Assembly (NCBI GenBank): GCA_964431205.1
Contig: CAYSIX010000036.1
Span: 1 to 23,284 of the forward strand
Source: CAYSIX01 sp964431205
GTDB lineage: Bacteria > Planctomycetota > Phycisphaerae > Phycisphaerales > Phycisphaeraceae
Direction: 5' to 3'
DNA length: 23,284 nt
Notes under the pieces: generated by a model
Seen by the model: only the letters and a program-made list of their open reading frames with translations
What the model was told of the DNA's origin: nothing
The model's database searches: none
Position numbers and translations under genes: made by a program
Shown: positions 12,768 to 20,849 of the stretch, one piece after another
Numbering within the stretch: the first letter of the stretch is position 1
Layout: each line of letters starts with the position of its first letter

Positions 12768-15362
12768 ATGCGCAACGGATGGATCGGGCTGGCGGCGCTG
12801 GGGGCGCTGGTGGTGACGGCGTCGTGCGCGGTCGGGGCGCAGCGAGTGGCCGAGGGCCGAACCGCGGCGGACTTTCACGCCGAGTCGGTGCTGATCGTGC
12901 ACTACCACCGGCCGGACGGGGATTACCGTGGCTGGAACCTGTGGGCCTGGGTAGCGGGGCAGGAGGGCCGATCGTACCGATTCGCGAACGAGGACGGGTT
13001 CGGCCGTTACGCGGTGGTGCCGTTTCAGCAGGCGGCCGAGCGTTTCGGGTTCCTTGTGCGCAAGGGCGAGTGGGAGGCCAAGGACGTGGACCGCGACCGG
13101 TTCGCCGAGCCGAACGCCGACGGCATCGCCGAGGTGTGGGTGGTCAGCGGCGACGAGACGGTGTACACGGACCCGGAAGCGATCGACATGACGCCGCGGG
13201 TGTCGGCGGCGTTTCTGGACGGGCCGAGCGAGCTGACCGTGGCGTTGACGCGGGGCGTGTCGGTCAGCGCGCTGGATCCGCGACGGATGACGCTGCGCGT
13301 CGGTGACGGCGGCGATGGTGACGACGACCGCCACGGTGTCCGTGAGATCGGCGTGCGGCGGATCGTCGCGGCGGAGACCGAGACGGGCTACGCCGACCTG
13401 ATCGCGCTGACCCTTGAGCGAGCCGTCCCGCTCGAGGCGTTGGACGAATCGATGACGCTGGAGCTGCCCGGGTTCTCCCCCGCGACGGTGTATGCCCGCG
13501 ACGTGCTCGAGACGCCGCAGCTTCACGCGACCGACGCCGAGCTGGGTTATCGCTACGAGCTGGAGCAGACGACGTTTCGTGCCTGGTCGCCCGTCGCCGC
13601 CGAGGCCGAGCTGCTGCTGTACGACACCGCGGCGGGCGCGACGCCGCGGCGGACCGTCCCGATGCGACGCGGCGAGCGCGGCGTCTGGCACGCCACCGTC
13701 GCCGGCGACCTGCACGGAACCTATTACGCCTACCGTTTCACGTCCTACGGCGAGCGGCGCACCGTGCCCGACATCTACGCCTACGCCGCCTCGGCCGACA
13801 GCTCACGCGGCCTCGTGCTCGACCTCGACCGCACCGACCCGCCCGGCTGGGACGCCCACGCCCCGCCCACGCTCGACCGGCCCACCGACGAGGTCATCTA
13901 CGAGATCCACGTCCGCGACTTCACCGTCGCCGACCCGACCTGCCCGCCCGCGTGGCGCGGCAAGTATCTGGGCCTGACGCACACGAACGCCGGCACCGCC
14001 CAGACGCCCGGCACCGCGCTGTCCCACCTGCGCGACCTCGGCGTCACCGCCGCCCACCTCATGCCCATCCACGACTTCACCGCCTCGCTCGACGAGTACA
14101 ACTGGGGCTACTGGACCGCCCTGTTCAACGTGCCTGAGGCGCAGTACAGCACCAGCCCGCACGACCCCGCGCAGACGATCCGCGAGCTGAAGCGCGCGAT
14201 CCTCGCGCTGCACGAGGCCGACATCCGCGTGATCCTCGACGTCGTGTACAACCACACCTCCAGCTCCTTCGAGCACTCGCCGTTCGATCAGACCGTCCCG
14301 TGGTACTACTTCCGAACGAGCCCGGACGGGCGGCTGCTCAATGAGTCCGGCACGGGCAACGCCATCGCCGACGAGCGGGCGATGGTCCGCGACTACATCG
14401 TCGACTCGCTGCGGTACTGGGTCACCGAATACCGGGTGGACGGGTTCCGTTTCGATCTGCTGGGTATGCACGAGCCGGAGACGGTCGCGGCGATCGAGCG
14501 CGAGCTGCTGGCGATCCGCCCGGACCTGACGCTCTACGGCGAGCCGTGGACCGGCGGCGGGCCGATCCGCTTCGGCAAGGGCGCGCAGCGCGGCTCGCGA
14601 TTCGCCGTGTTCAACGACCACCTGCGCGACGCCCTGCGCGGCGACCTGGACGGCACCGCCCGGGGCTTCATCAGCGGGGCCGCCCGCGGCGAAGCCCGCG
14701 CTGACGCCGTACGCCGCGGCGTCGTCGGCGCCATCGCCTTCAACGAGCACATCCACGACTTCGCCCACGAGCCGATCGAGACCGTCAACTACGTCTCGGC
14801 CCACGACAACCTCACGCTCTGGGACAAGCTCGCCAGGACCCTGCCCGACGCGACCGATGCCGAGAAACGCGCAATGCAGAAGCTCGCGCTCGGCGTGGTG
14901 CTGACCTCGCAGGGCATCGCGTTCCTGCACGGCGGCAGTGACTTCTGCCGGACCAAGCACGGCCATCACAACTCCTACAACGCCGGCGACGCCATCAACG
15001 CCTTCGACTGGCAGCGCAAGCACGAATACCGTGAGGTGCACGAGTACGTGCGCGGGCTGATCGCGCTGCGGCGGGCCCATCCGGCGTTCCGCATGACCGA
15101 TGCCGCCGAGGTGCGCGCCAATCTTCGGTTCCTCGAGGCGTCGCCGCTGATCGCGTACACGCTCGACGGCGCGGCCGTCGGCGACCCGTGGGCGAAGATC
15201 CTGGTCGCGTACAACGGCGACGGGGCGGCGCACGAGCTGACACTGCCGGGCGGCGAGTGGACGGTGGCGGTCGATCACGAGCGCGCGGGCGTCGAGCCGA
15301 TCGGCCGGGCGCGCGACCGCGTCACGCTGCCGCCGCACTCGATGATCGTGTTGCACCGTTGA
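12768..15362 (+). CDS. pulA: Type I pullulanase-like GH13 enzyme (CBM41 and CBM48 modules)
   Basis: The product is 864 residues. Tandem ATGs lie at 12765 and 12768; the second has GGGAGG at a workable 4 bases, the first only 1. The signal region ends either at a possible lipobox (VTAS/C20) or at VGA/Q25. A CBM41-type domain (about 40-130) carries VLIVHYHRPDGDYRGWNLW. A CBM48 (about 257-340) has RAWSPVAAEAELLLYD. The GH13 catalytic regions are complete: VILDVVYNH (Asp491), GFRFDLLG (nucleophile Asp563), LYGEPW (acid/base Glu592) and VSAHDN (His679-Asp680). The type I signature YNWGYDP is modified to YNWGYW. It should hydrolyse alpha-1,6 branches in pullulan, glycogen or amylopectin at the envelope. 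It is co-transcribed with the LacI-type regulator. The neopullulanase-like frame opens 38 bp after its stop. Confidence 0.92.
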   Translation: MRNGWIGLAALGALVVTASCAVGAQRVAEGRTAADFHAESVLIVHYHRPDGDYRGWNLWAWVAGQEGRSYRFANEDGFGRYAVVPFQQAAERFGFLVRKGEWEAKDVDRDRFAEPNADGIAEVWVVSGDETVYTDPEAIDMTPRVSAAFLDGPSELTVALTRGVSVSALDPRRMTLRVGDGGDGDDDRHGVREIGVRRIVAAETETGYADLIALTLERAVPLEALDESMTLELPGFSPATVYARDVLETPQLHATDAELGYRYELEQTTFRAWSPVAAEAELLLYDTAAGATPRRTVPMRRGERGVWHATVAGDLHGTYYAYRFTSYGERRTVPDIYAYAASADSSRGLVLDLDRTDPPGWDAHAPPTLDRPTDEVIYEIHVRDFTVADPTCPPAWRGKYLGLTHTNAGTAQTPGTALSHLRDLGVTAAHLMPIHDFTASLDEYNWGYWTALFNVPEAQYSTSPHDPAQTIRELKRAILALHEADIRVILDVVYNHTSSSFEHSPFDQTVPWYYFRTSPDGRLLNESGTGNAIADERAMVRDYIVDSLRYWVTEYRVDGFRFDLLGMHEPETVAAIERELLAIRPDLTLYGEPWTGGGPIRFGKGAQRGSRFAVFNDHLRDALRGDLDGTARGFISGAARGEARADAVRRGVVGAIAFNEHIHDFAHEPIETVNYVSAHDNLTLWDKLARTLPDATDAEKRAMQKLALGVVLTSQGIAFLHGGSDFCRTKHGHHNSYNAGDAINAFDWQRKHEYREVHEYVRGLIALRRAHPAFRMTDAAEVRANLRFLEASPLIAYTLDGAAVGDPWAKILVAYNGDGAAHELTLPGGEWTVAVDHERAGVEPIGRARDRVTLPPHSMIVLHR

Positions 15363-15510
15363 GCGGGCCGACTCGCTCCGCGGGTGTGTTTGATGAACCA
15401 TGAACGGGATACGCACGATGTCAAGAGCCGGAGCATCGCCTGAACAATCGACTGCTCCTGTGCGACGGTCCCTCGCGGCCGTGCATGGGCAGGGGGGCGT
15501 CGAGCGCGTG

Positions 15511-18321
15511 GTGGGCGCCGATGGCGTTCGGCCCTTACCCCGGCCCTCTCCCGGGGGGAGAGGAGGAAGGGCACGCGCTCTTTGTCTCCTGCTTGTGTGG
15601 CTGGTCGCGTGTCACGCGCCGGCACGCGCGGCCGATTATCACCTGCTGCACGATGCCGCGCCAATGCCGAGCCCGGCGACGCGGATGATCGAGGCCGACC
15701 ATGACGGCCGCGTGACCTACCGCCACGTGCTGAGCGACCTGAGCGGTCTGACCGTGGCGCGGGTGGTGCCGGCGTCGAAGCCGGATCGCGTGCTGGCGTC
15801 TGGGGTGATCGAGCCGCGCTTCGGCGCCGCCGCGCTCGCGTACGATCCCGCGACGCGGCAGTTGCGCGAGCTCGAGGGGACCTGGCACCTGTTCACGTTC
15901 GAGCCGCCGCCGAGTGAATCCGTGGGCAGTGTTCACGTCGCCGGCGATTTCAACGGCTGGGCGACCGACGCCACGCCGATGCACGATCGCGGCGACGGCG
16001 TGTACCGCGCCATGATCCGTCTCAAGGAAGGGGTGTATCAGTACAAGTTCGTGCTCAACGGCGAGCGGTGGGTCAACGACCCGGCGAGCGACGCGGACTA
16101 CGAGGAGCCGGACGGCCACGGCGGGGTGAACTCGGCCGTGCTGATCGGGCCCGACCCGCGTCGGCTGCCCCCGCCGCCGCCCGAGGCGATCGAGCCCCGG
16201 GCCGTGCTGCACGATCCGGACAATCCCGTCGATCGCAGCATCGCGTCGGGCAGCCTCGTGCGGCTGAGCCTGCGCGTGCTCGCCGGCGACGCCGACCACG
16301 CCGCCGTCCACTTCCGCTGCGCCGGTGAACAGTGGCGGCGCGAGCCGCTGTGGTTCGCCGGCACGCACCGCGGGCTCGATCGCTTCGGCCGGATCGTCAC
16401 CTGCGACAACGGCCGGCTCGTGTACTTCTTCGAGCTGCGTGACGGCTCGTTCACGCGTTATGAGGCCGGCGGACGGCTGCACGAGACGCTCGACGCCGCC
16501 CGCGCCGCCGCCTACGCCAGCTCGCTCACCCCGCCGTTCGACACCCCCGAGTGGGCCCGCCACGCCGTCTGGTACCACGTCTTCCCCGAGCGGTTCCGCA
16601 ACGGCGAGCCGGCGAACGACCCGCCCGGCTCGCTGCCCTGGACCGCCGACTGGTGGGACGCGCTGCCCGGCGAGGTCGCCGAGCCCGGCAACTTCCACCG
16701 CGGCGCCGGCAACGTCTGGCGGCGGCGCTTCGGCGGCGACCTCCAGGGCGTCATGCAACAGCTTCCGTACCTGCGCCGCCTCGGCGTCAACGCCCTCTAC
16801 TTCAACCCCGTCTTCGAGGCCGAGAGCCTGCACAAGTACGACGCGACCGACCACCGGCACATCGACGACAACTTCGGGATCGTCGAACAAGCCCATGGCA
16901 CAAACAATGAAGAAGCCCACGGATCAGAATCCGTCGGCTTCAACGGTGAAACCGACGACCCCGAGACGTGGCGATGGACCCCGTCCGACGAGCTGTTCCT
17001 CCAGTTCATCGCCGAGGCCCACCGCCAGGGCTTCCGCGTGATCCTCGACGGCGTGTTCAACCACGTCGGCCGCGAGCACTTCGCGTTTCAGGACGTGCTC
17101 CGCCACGGCCGCGAATCGCGCTACGCCGACTGGTTCCAGATCACCGACTGGGGCGACGGCGGCGAGCCGGGTGCGCCCGGCGGGATCCAGTGGAACGCCT
17201 GGGACGGGCCCAACGGCCACCTGCCCGAGTTCAGGCAGGATCCCGAGCTCGGCCTCGCGCCCGGGCCGCGCGAGCACGTCTTCGCCGTGACCCGTCGCTG
17301 GCTGGCGCCCGACGGCGACCCCTCCCGCGGCATCGACGGCTGGCGGCTCGACGTCGCCGGTGAGGTCCCCCACGTCTTCTGGCGCGACTGGCGCAAGCTC
17401 GTCAAGTCCATCAAGCCCGACGCCTACATCTGCGGCGAGATCTGGGGCTGGGCCCAGCCGTGGCTCGGCGGCGACCAGTTCGACGCCGTCATGAACTACC
17501 CCTTCGCCATGGCCGTCATCGACTTCTTCGCCGACCGGCACGACGCCATCAGCCCCACCGCCTTCGCCGGCCGGCTCCACGAGATCGTCCACGCCTACCC
17601 GCTCTCGGTCGCCCTCGTGCAGCAGAACCTGATCGACAGCCACGACACCGACCGCCTCGCCTCCATGTTCGTCAACGCCGATCGACCCTACGATCGCGGC
17701 AACCGCCTCCAGGACGGCGCCGATGACTACATCATCGACAAGCCCACCACCGAGCACTGGCGGCGCATCCGCCAGGCGCTGGTCTGCCAGATGACCTTCC
17801 TCGGCGCGCCGATGATCTACTACGGCTCCGAGGCCGGCATGTGGGGCCCCGACGACCCGTCCAACCGCATGCCCATGGTCTGGCCCGACCTGATGCCGTA
17901 TGACGACCCGGACGTTGCGTTTCGCGAACCGCTGTTCGAGTGGTACCAGCGGCTGATCGCGATGCGGCATCGGCTCGAGCCGCTGCGCCTCGGGTTCGTC
18001 CGCACGATCATCGCCGACGACGATCGCGAGTTGTTCGGCTACGCCCGGGACTACGAGGGCGGGCACGTGTACGTCGTGTTCAACCGCAGCGAGCAGACCC
18101 GCCGCGTCGAGATCCCACTCGCCGACGCCGACCACGGCGCCCTCCTGATCGACTGGCTCGACCCCGATCAAACGCGCGTGGTCGTGGACCCGGACGCGGC
18201 GCCGGACGCCCGGCCTCGCATCGAGCCGATCGGCATACCCGACCCGCCCACCGCCCCGCGCGAGACGATCACGATCGAGCTCGGCCCGCGCGAATCGGCC
18301 GTGCTGTCGCGCGTGCGGTAA
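15511..18321 (+). CDS. Neopullulanase/cyclomaltodextrinase-like GH13 enzyme with CBM48-like and CBM34-like modules
   Basis: The open frame runs from an ATG at 15400 (973 residues). The GTG at 15511, behind a G-rich stretch, is preferred because it gives a believable signal peptide ending at ARA/A with hydrophobic core LCLLLVWLVA. Starts at 15400 or 15418 would give a leader of about 75 residues. Next is a CBM48/AMPK-type glycogen-binding domain (VHVAGDFNGW, YQYKFVLNGERWVNDP), then a CBM34-like neopullulanase N-domain (about 16240-16480). The barrel has VILDGVFNH, GWRLDVAGE (nucleophile codon 17350), YICGEIWG (acid/base codon 17437) and DSHDTDR (17635-17655). The tail GSEAGMWGPDDPSNRMPMVW is typical of cyclomaltodextrinase, neopullulanase and maltogenic amylase. 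Two palindromic repeats lie inside the frame: 15531-15572 near the signal peptide, and 16913-16940 in the loop before VILDGVFNH. The frame stays open across both. Exact substrate is uncertain. Confidence 0.88.
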   Translation: MGADGVRPLPRPSPGGRGGRARALCLLLVWLVACHAPARAADYHLLHDAAPMPSPATRMIEADHDGRVTYRHVLSDLSGLTVARVVPASKPDRVLASGVIEPRFGAAALAYDPATRQLRELEGTWHLFTFEPPPSESVGSVHVAGDFNGWATDATPMHDRGDGVYRAMIRLKEGVYQYKFVLNGERWVNDPASDADYEEPDGHGGVNSAVLIGPDPRRLPPPPPEAIEPRAVLHDPDNPVDRSIASGSLVRLSLRVLAGDADHAAVHFRCAGEQWRREPLWFAGTHRGLDRFGRIVTCDNGRLVYFFELRDGSFTRYEAGGRLHETLDAARAAAYASSLTPPFDTPEWARHAVWYHVFPERFRNGEPANDPPGSLPWTADWWDALPGEVAEPGNFHRGAGNVWRRRFGGDLQGVMQQLPYLRRLGVNALYFNPVFEAESLHKYDATDHRHIDDNFGIVEQAHGTNNEEAHGSESVGFNGETDDPETWRWTPSDELFLQFIAEAHRQGFRVILDGVFNHVGREHFAFQDVLRHGRESRYADWFQITDWGDGGEPGAPGGIQWNAWDGPNGHLPEFRQDPELGLAPGPREHVFAVTRRWLAPDGDPSRGIDGWRLDVAGEVPHVFWRDWRKLVKSIKPDAYICGEIWGWAQPWLGGDQFDAVMNYPFAMAVIDFFADRHDAISPTAFAGRLHEIVHAYPLSVALVQQNLIDSHDTDRLASMFVNADRPYDRGNRLQDGADDYIIDKPTTEHWRRIRQALVCQMTFLGAPMIYYGSEAGMWGPDDPSNRMPMVWPDLMPYDDPDVAFREPLFEWYQRLIAMRHRLEPLRLGFVRTIIADDDRELFGYARDYEGGHVYVVFNRSEQTRRVEIPLADADHGALLIDWLDPDQTRVVVDPDAAPDARPRIEPIGIPDPPTAPRETITIELGPRESAVLSRVR
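15531..15572. repeat. REP-like palindrome in the 5' end of the neopullulanase-like gene
   Basis: CCTCTCCC (15545-15552) pairs perfectly with GGGAGAGG (15556-15563) over a 3-base loop, and the outer arms GCCCTT (15531-15536) and AAGGGC (15567-15572) also pair. The pattern 'CCCTTACCCCGGCCCTCTCCC' resembles a hairpin repeat seen between genes in many high-GC bacteria. Here it is read through as the PLPRPSPGGRGGR segment just before the signal-peptide core. Confidence 0.65.
16913..16940. repeat. Palindromic repeat inserted in the neopullulanase-like coding sequence
   Basis: AAGCCCACGGAT (16913-16924), loop CAGA, then ATCCGTCGGCTT (16929-16940): 11 of 12 pairs match. The left arm is identical to that of the hairpin at 6313-6361. 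It is embedded in an unusually Asn/Glu/Gly/Ser/His-rich peptide (about 16886-16948, AHGTNNEEAHGSESVGFN) whose DNA is lower in GC than its surroundings. A further partial arm, AAGCCCATGG, lies at about 16889-16898. Confidence 0.7.
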
Positions 18322-18349
18322 GGCTGGCCGTGCGTTCGTCGTTCTGAGC

Positions 18350-18419
18350 CCAAGCCGCACGCTGAGCGGCAGCGAAGCGTCGGATCCGGCCCTTGGCTAC
18401 CGCTCAGGGCTCGGCTTGG
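18350..18419. repeat. Long imperfect hairpin between convergent genes
   Basis: CCAAGCCG (18350-18357) pairs with CGGCTTGG (18412-18419). After symmetrical 4-base internal loops, CTGAGCGG (18362-18369) pairs with CCGCTCAG (18400-18407), and AGCGAAG pairs with CTTGGCT with one mismatch. No T run follows on either strand. It separates the GH13 gene from the alpha/beta hydrolase gene and may act as a two-way transcript end or be a REP-type repeat. Confidence 0.6.
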
Positions 18420-18443
18420 AACGGGCGTGTCGCGACGCGGCGG

Positions 18444-19415
18444 TTATCGCCCGGCTTTGCGCAGATGCCGGTTGAACCAGTCGATGCTGCGGTCGCGGAC
18501 GATGCCTTTGAAGTCCATCCAGATGCTGAAGTGGCCGGCGCCGGCGACCAGCAGCAGCTCGTCGTTGTCGTCGCTGTTGGCGTGGATGCGACGGGCGTGG
18601 TCGGCCGGGACGATGAAGTCGGACTCGCCGTGGACGACCAGCACCGGCGCCGTGACGCGGGCGATGGCGGTCTCGGGGCTGGCGTCGTCGGGGTTGTAGC
18701 CGGCGCGTTGGCCGGCCTCGGTGATCGCCTGCTGGTACTCGCGGTCGGAGATGAGCCAGCCGAAGACGGGCCGGAAGATGCGGGTGTAGCGGGGGGCGAC
18801 GTCGCGCATGTTGGCGAAGGGAGCGACGGCGACGACGGCGTCGACGCGGGGATCGATGGCGGCGAACTGGATGGCGGTGGCGGCGCCGTAGGACATGCCG
18901 TAGACGCCGAGGCGTCCGGCGAGCAGGCCGCGGCGGTCCAGCTCATCGACGAGCTGGGCCAGGTCGTGCTTCTCGACGACGCCGAAGGTCACGAAGTCGC
19001 CGGTGGATCGGCCGTGGCCGCGCAGGTCCGGCAGGACGGCGCTGTAGCCGGCGTCGGCGAACTCGAGGCCGTTGTCGCGCATCCACCACCAGTGGTCGTG
19101 GAAGCCGTGCAGGACGAGGATCGTGCCCTTGGGCGGGTCGCGTGGCGGGTCGAAGACCCAGACGGACAGCGAGGCGTCGGGCGGGCCGACGTCGACGCGG
19201 AAGTGCTCGGCGGCGCCGAGCGAGCGGACCCTGCGTTCGCTGGGGTCGCCGAGGCGTTCGACGGTTTTGCCCCTGTTCTGAGACCGGGCGATCATGCCGG
19301 GCAGCATGGTGGCGCAGCCGGCGTGAACCGAGGCGAGCGCGAGCAGCAGGGCGAGCGACCGCGCGTCGCGGACGGTGGTCAGCGGGTGACGTGCTCGGCG
19401 ATGAGAGCGTAGCAT
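18444..19415 (-). CDS. Alpha/beta hydrolase, probable lipoprotein
   Basis: The product is 323 residues from the ATG at 19415; the frame extends back to 19481 but that extension overlaps the divergent gene and adds no feature. The basic N-terminus is followed by LALLLALASV and AGC, so lipid attachment at Cys34 is likely although the -3 residue (His) is atypical. The fold has an oxyanion-hole motif LVLHGFHDH (about 101-108) and a complete triad: Ser175 in GMSYG, Asp266 in HGESDFIVP, and His295 in GAGHFSIW. PDLRGHGRSTGD is typical of monoacylglycerol-lipase and peptidase-like serine hydrolases. The substrate cannot be told. It faces the GH13 gene across the hairpin at 18350-18419 and is divergent, with a 49-bp gap, from the methyltransferase gene. 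Confidence 0.88.
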   Translation of the reverse strand: MLRSHRRARHPLTTVRDARSLALLLALASVHAGCATMLPGMIARSQNRGKTVERLGDPSERRVRSLGAAEHFRVDVGPPDASLSVWVFDPPRDPPKGTILVLHGFHDHWWWMRDNGLEFADAGYSAVLPDLRGHGRSTGDFVTFGVVEKHDLAQLVDELDRRGLLAGRLGVYGMSYGAATAIQFAAIDPRVDAVVAVAPFANMRDVAPRYTRIFRPVFGWLISDREYQQAITEAGQRAGYNPDDASPETAIARVTAPVLVVHGESDFIVPADHARRIHANSDDNDELLLVAGAGHFSIWMDFKGIVRDRSIDWFNRHLRKAGR

Positions 19416-19464
19416 GGCTCGACCCTGCGTTTCGGCTACGCGTGGCGGGCGGTACGCTCTGAGC

Positions 19465-20172
19465 ATGTTACGCCGAATCAAAGCGGCGGTGCGAAGACGT
19501 CGGCTGCGTCGCGACGGGTTGGCGGCGACGCTGGACCTGCCCCGGGTCGCGGTGGGCGAGGGCGACGGGGCGTGGGTGCTCTGGCCCGAGCCGCTGGGGC
19601 CGCAGAGCGTGGTGTACAGCGTCGGCGTGGGGCGGGACCTGAGCTTCGACCGGGCGGTGGTCGAGCGGTTCGGCTGCCGGGTGCACGCGTTCGACCCGAC
19701 GCCGCGCAGCGTCGAATGGGTCGCGACGCAGCCCCTGCCGCCGCGGCTGCGGTTCCACGCGCTGGGCCTGGCGGCGCGCGACGGCGAGCTGCGGTTCCAC
19801 GCCCCGCGGCGCGAGCGATCGGCCCACTACACCCCGGTCGCCCGCTACCGCGACGCCGGGGCCGACGCCACCGTCGCCTGTCCCGTCCGCCGGCTCGAGA
19901 CGCTGATGCACGAGCTCGGCCACGACCGGCTCGACCTGCTCAAGCTCGACATCGAGGGCGGGGAGTACGACGTGCTCGACGACCTGCTGAGCGGGCCGAC
20001 CCGCCCGACGCAGCTCCTGGTCGAGTTCCACCACATGTACGCGACGATCCCGTACCAGCGGACGCGTGACACGGCTCGACGGCTGCTGGCGGCGGGCTAC
20101 GGCCTGCTGCACGTCAGCGAGCGGACGTACGAGATGTCGTTCGTGCACCGGCCGGGCGTTGGGGGCGGGTGA
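19465..20172 (+). CDS. FkbM-family SAM-dependent methyltransferase
   Basis: The product is 235 residues. The ATG at 19465 is chosen because the 51-base upstream extension runs into the divergent hydrolase start; the ribosome binding site is weak. A basic N-terminus (RRIKAAVRRRRLRR) precedes a Rossmann fold: SAM-binding loop VVYSVGVGRDLSFD (about 49-62), an acidic strand-2 end in VHAFDPTP, and the FkbM hallmark LDLLKLDIEGGEYDVL (about 157-172), followed by LLVEFHHMY. FkbM proteins usually O-methylate sugars or polyketides; the acceptor here is unknown. It precedes the ribosomal operon but is separated from its promoter by about 118 bp and shows no functional tie to it. Confidence 0.85.
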   Translation: MLRRIKAAVRRRRLRRDGLAATLDLPRVAVGEGDGAWVLWPEPLGPQSVVYSVGVGRDLSFDRAVVERFGCRVHAFDPTPRSVEWVATQPLPPRLRFHALGLAARDGELRFHAPRRERSAHYTPVARYRDAGADATVACPVRRLETLMHELGHDRLDLLKLDIEGGEYDVLDDLLSGPTRPTQLLVEFHHMYATIPYQRTRDTARRLLAAGYGLLHVSERTYEMSFVHRPGVGGG

Positions 20173-20289
20173 GGCACGCGGCAAAACCCCGGCCTGCCGC
20201 CCGGGGCGGCGCTGCCTCGCGTCGCCAAGCCGCGGCGGGCGGATCGCTCGCCCCGATCCATCCACGGCCGCTTCGCGTCGGCGGGCGAT

Positions 20290-20318
20290 TTGGCAAGCGA
20301 CCGGAGGCGGCGTATATT
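20290..20318 (+). promoter_or_regulatory. Promoter of the rplKAJL operon
   Basis: TTGGCA (20290-20295, 5/6) and TATATT (20313-20318, 5/6) are separated by the optimal 17 bp. The start point would be near 20325, giving a leader of about 93 nt before rplK. The rest of the 245-bp spacer 20173-20417 is GC-rich and shows no gene. Confidence 0.75.
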
Positions 20319-20417
20319 GTTCGGCTCGGCGTACCGGGCCGACGCCGCCGCGGTCGGTGTGGCACGGACCGTCCGGCCCCGCCGACATTCCCGCACGCAC
20401 GACAGGCGAGACGCACC

Positions 20418-20849
20418 ATGGCCAAGAAAGAGATCCAGACCCAGTTCAAGATCCAGGCGCCCGGCGGGTCCGCCACGCCCGCGCCGCCCATCGGTCCGGC
20501 GCTGGGCCAGCACGGCGTGAACCCCGGGCAGTTCATCCAGCAGTTCAACGCCGCCACCGGCCACCTGCAGGGCAAGGTCGTCGGCTGCGTGATCACCGTG
20601 TACAAGGACCGCTCGTTCAGCTTCGAGGTCAAGAGCCCGCCCGCGGCCGTGCTGCTCAAGGAAGCCGCCGGCGTCGAGAAGGGCTCGGGCGTGCCCAACA
20701 AGGACAAGGTCGGCAAGGTTTCGGCCGATCAGGTCCGCGCCATCGCCGAGGAGAAGGTCAAGGAGATGACCGGGCACAGCGTCGAGGCCATGATGCGTAC
20801 GATCGCGGGCACGGCCCGCTCGATGGGCATCACGGTCGAGGGAATGTAG
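20418..20849 (+). CDS. rplK: 50S ribosomal protein L11
   Basis: The product is 143 residues, the usual length. L11 binds the GTPase-associated region of 23S rRNA and forms the base of the stalk used by elongation and release factors. The N-terminal domain is clear: IQAPGGSATPAPPIGPALGQHGVN, with the proline-rich GPALGQ switch segment. The C-terminal RNA-binding domain carries PPAAVLLKEAAGVEKGSG and ends VEAMMRTIAGTARSMGI-VEG. The ATG follows AGGCGAG. It is the first gene of the operon. The secE-nusG pair that usually precedes rplK is not present; an FkbM methyltransferase gene is there instead. Confidence 0.98.
   Translation: MAKKEIQTQFKIQAPGGSATPAPPIGPALGQHGVNPGQFIQQFNAATGHLQGKVVGCVITVYKDRSFSFEVKSPPAAVLLKEAAGVEKGSGVPNKDKVGKVSADQVRAIAEEKVKEMTGHSVEAMMRTIAGTARSMGITVEGM

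Noticed and set aside
16924..18360. A 478-codon minus-strand frame opposite the neopullulanase-like gene, and similar long frames opposite the pullulanase and the LacI-type gene
   Set aside because: All are antisense shadows without domains, in a locus where the sense genes have every catalytic motif.
20173..20260. A terminator after the FkbM gene
   Set aside because: GC-rich inverted segments (GAGGCA with TGCCTC) exist, but there is no T run and the spacing is wide.
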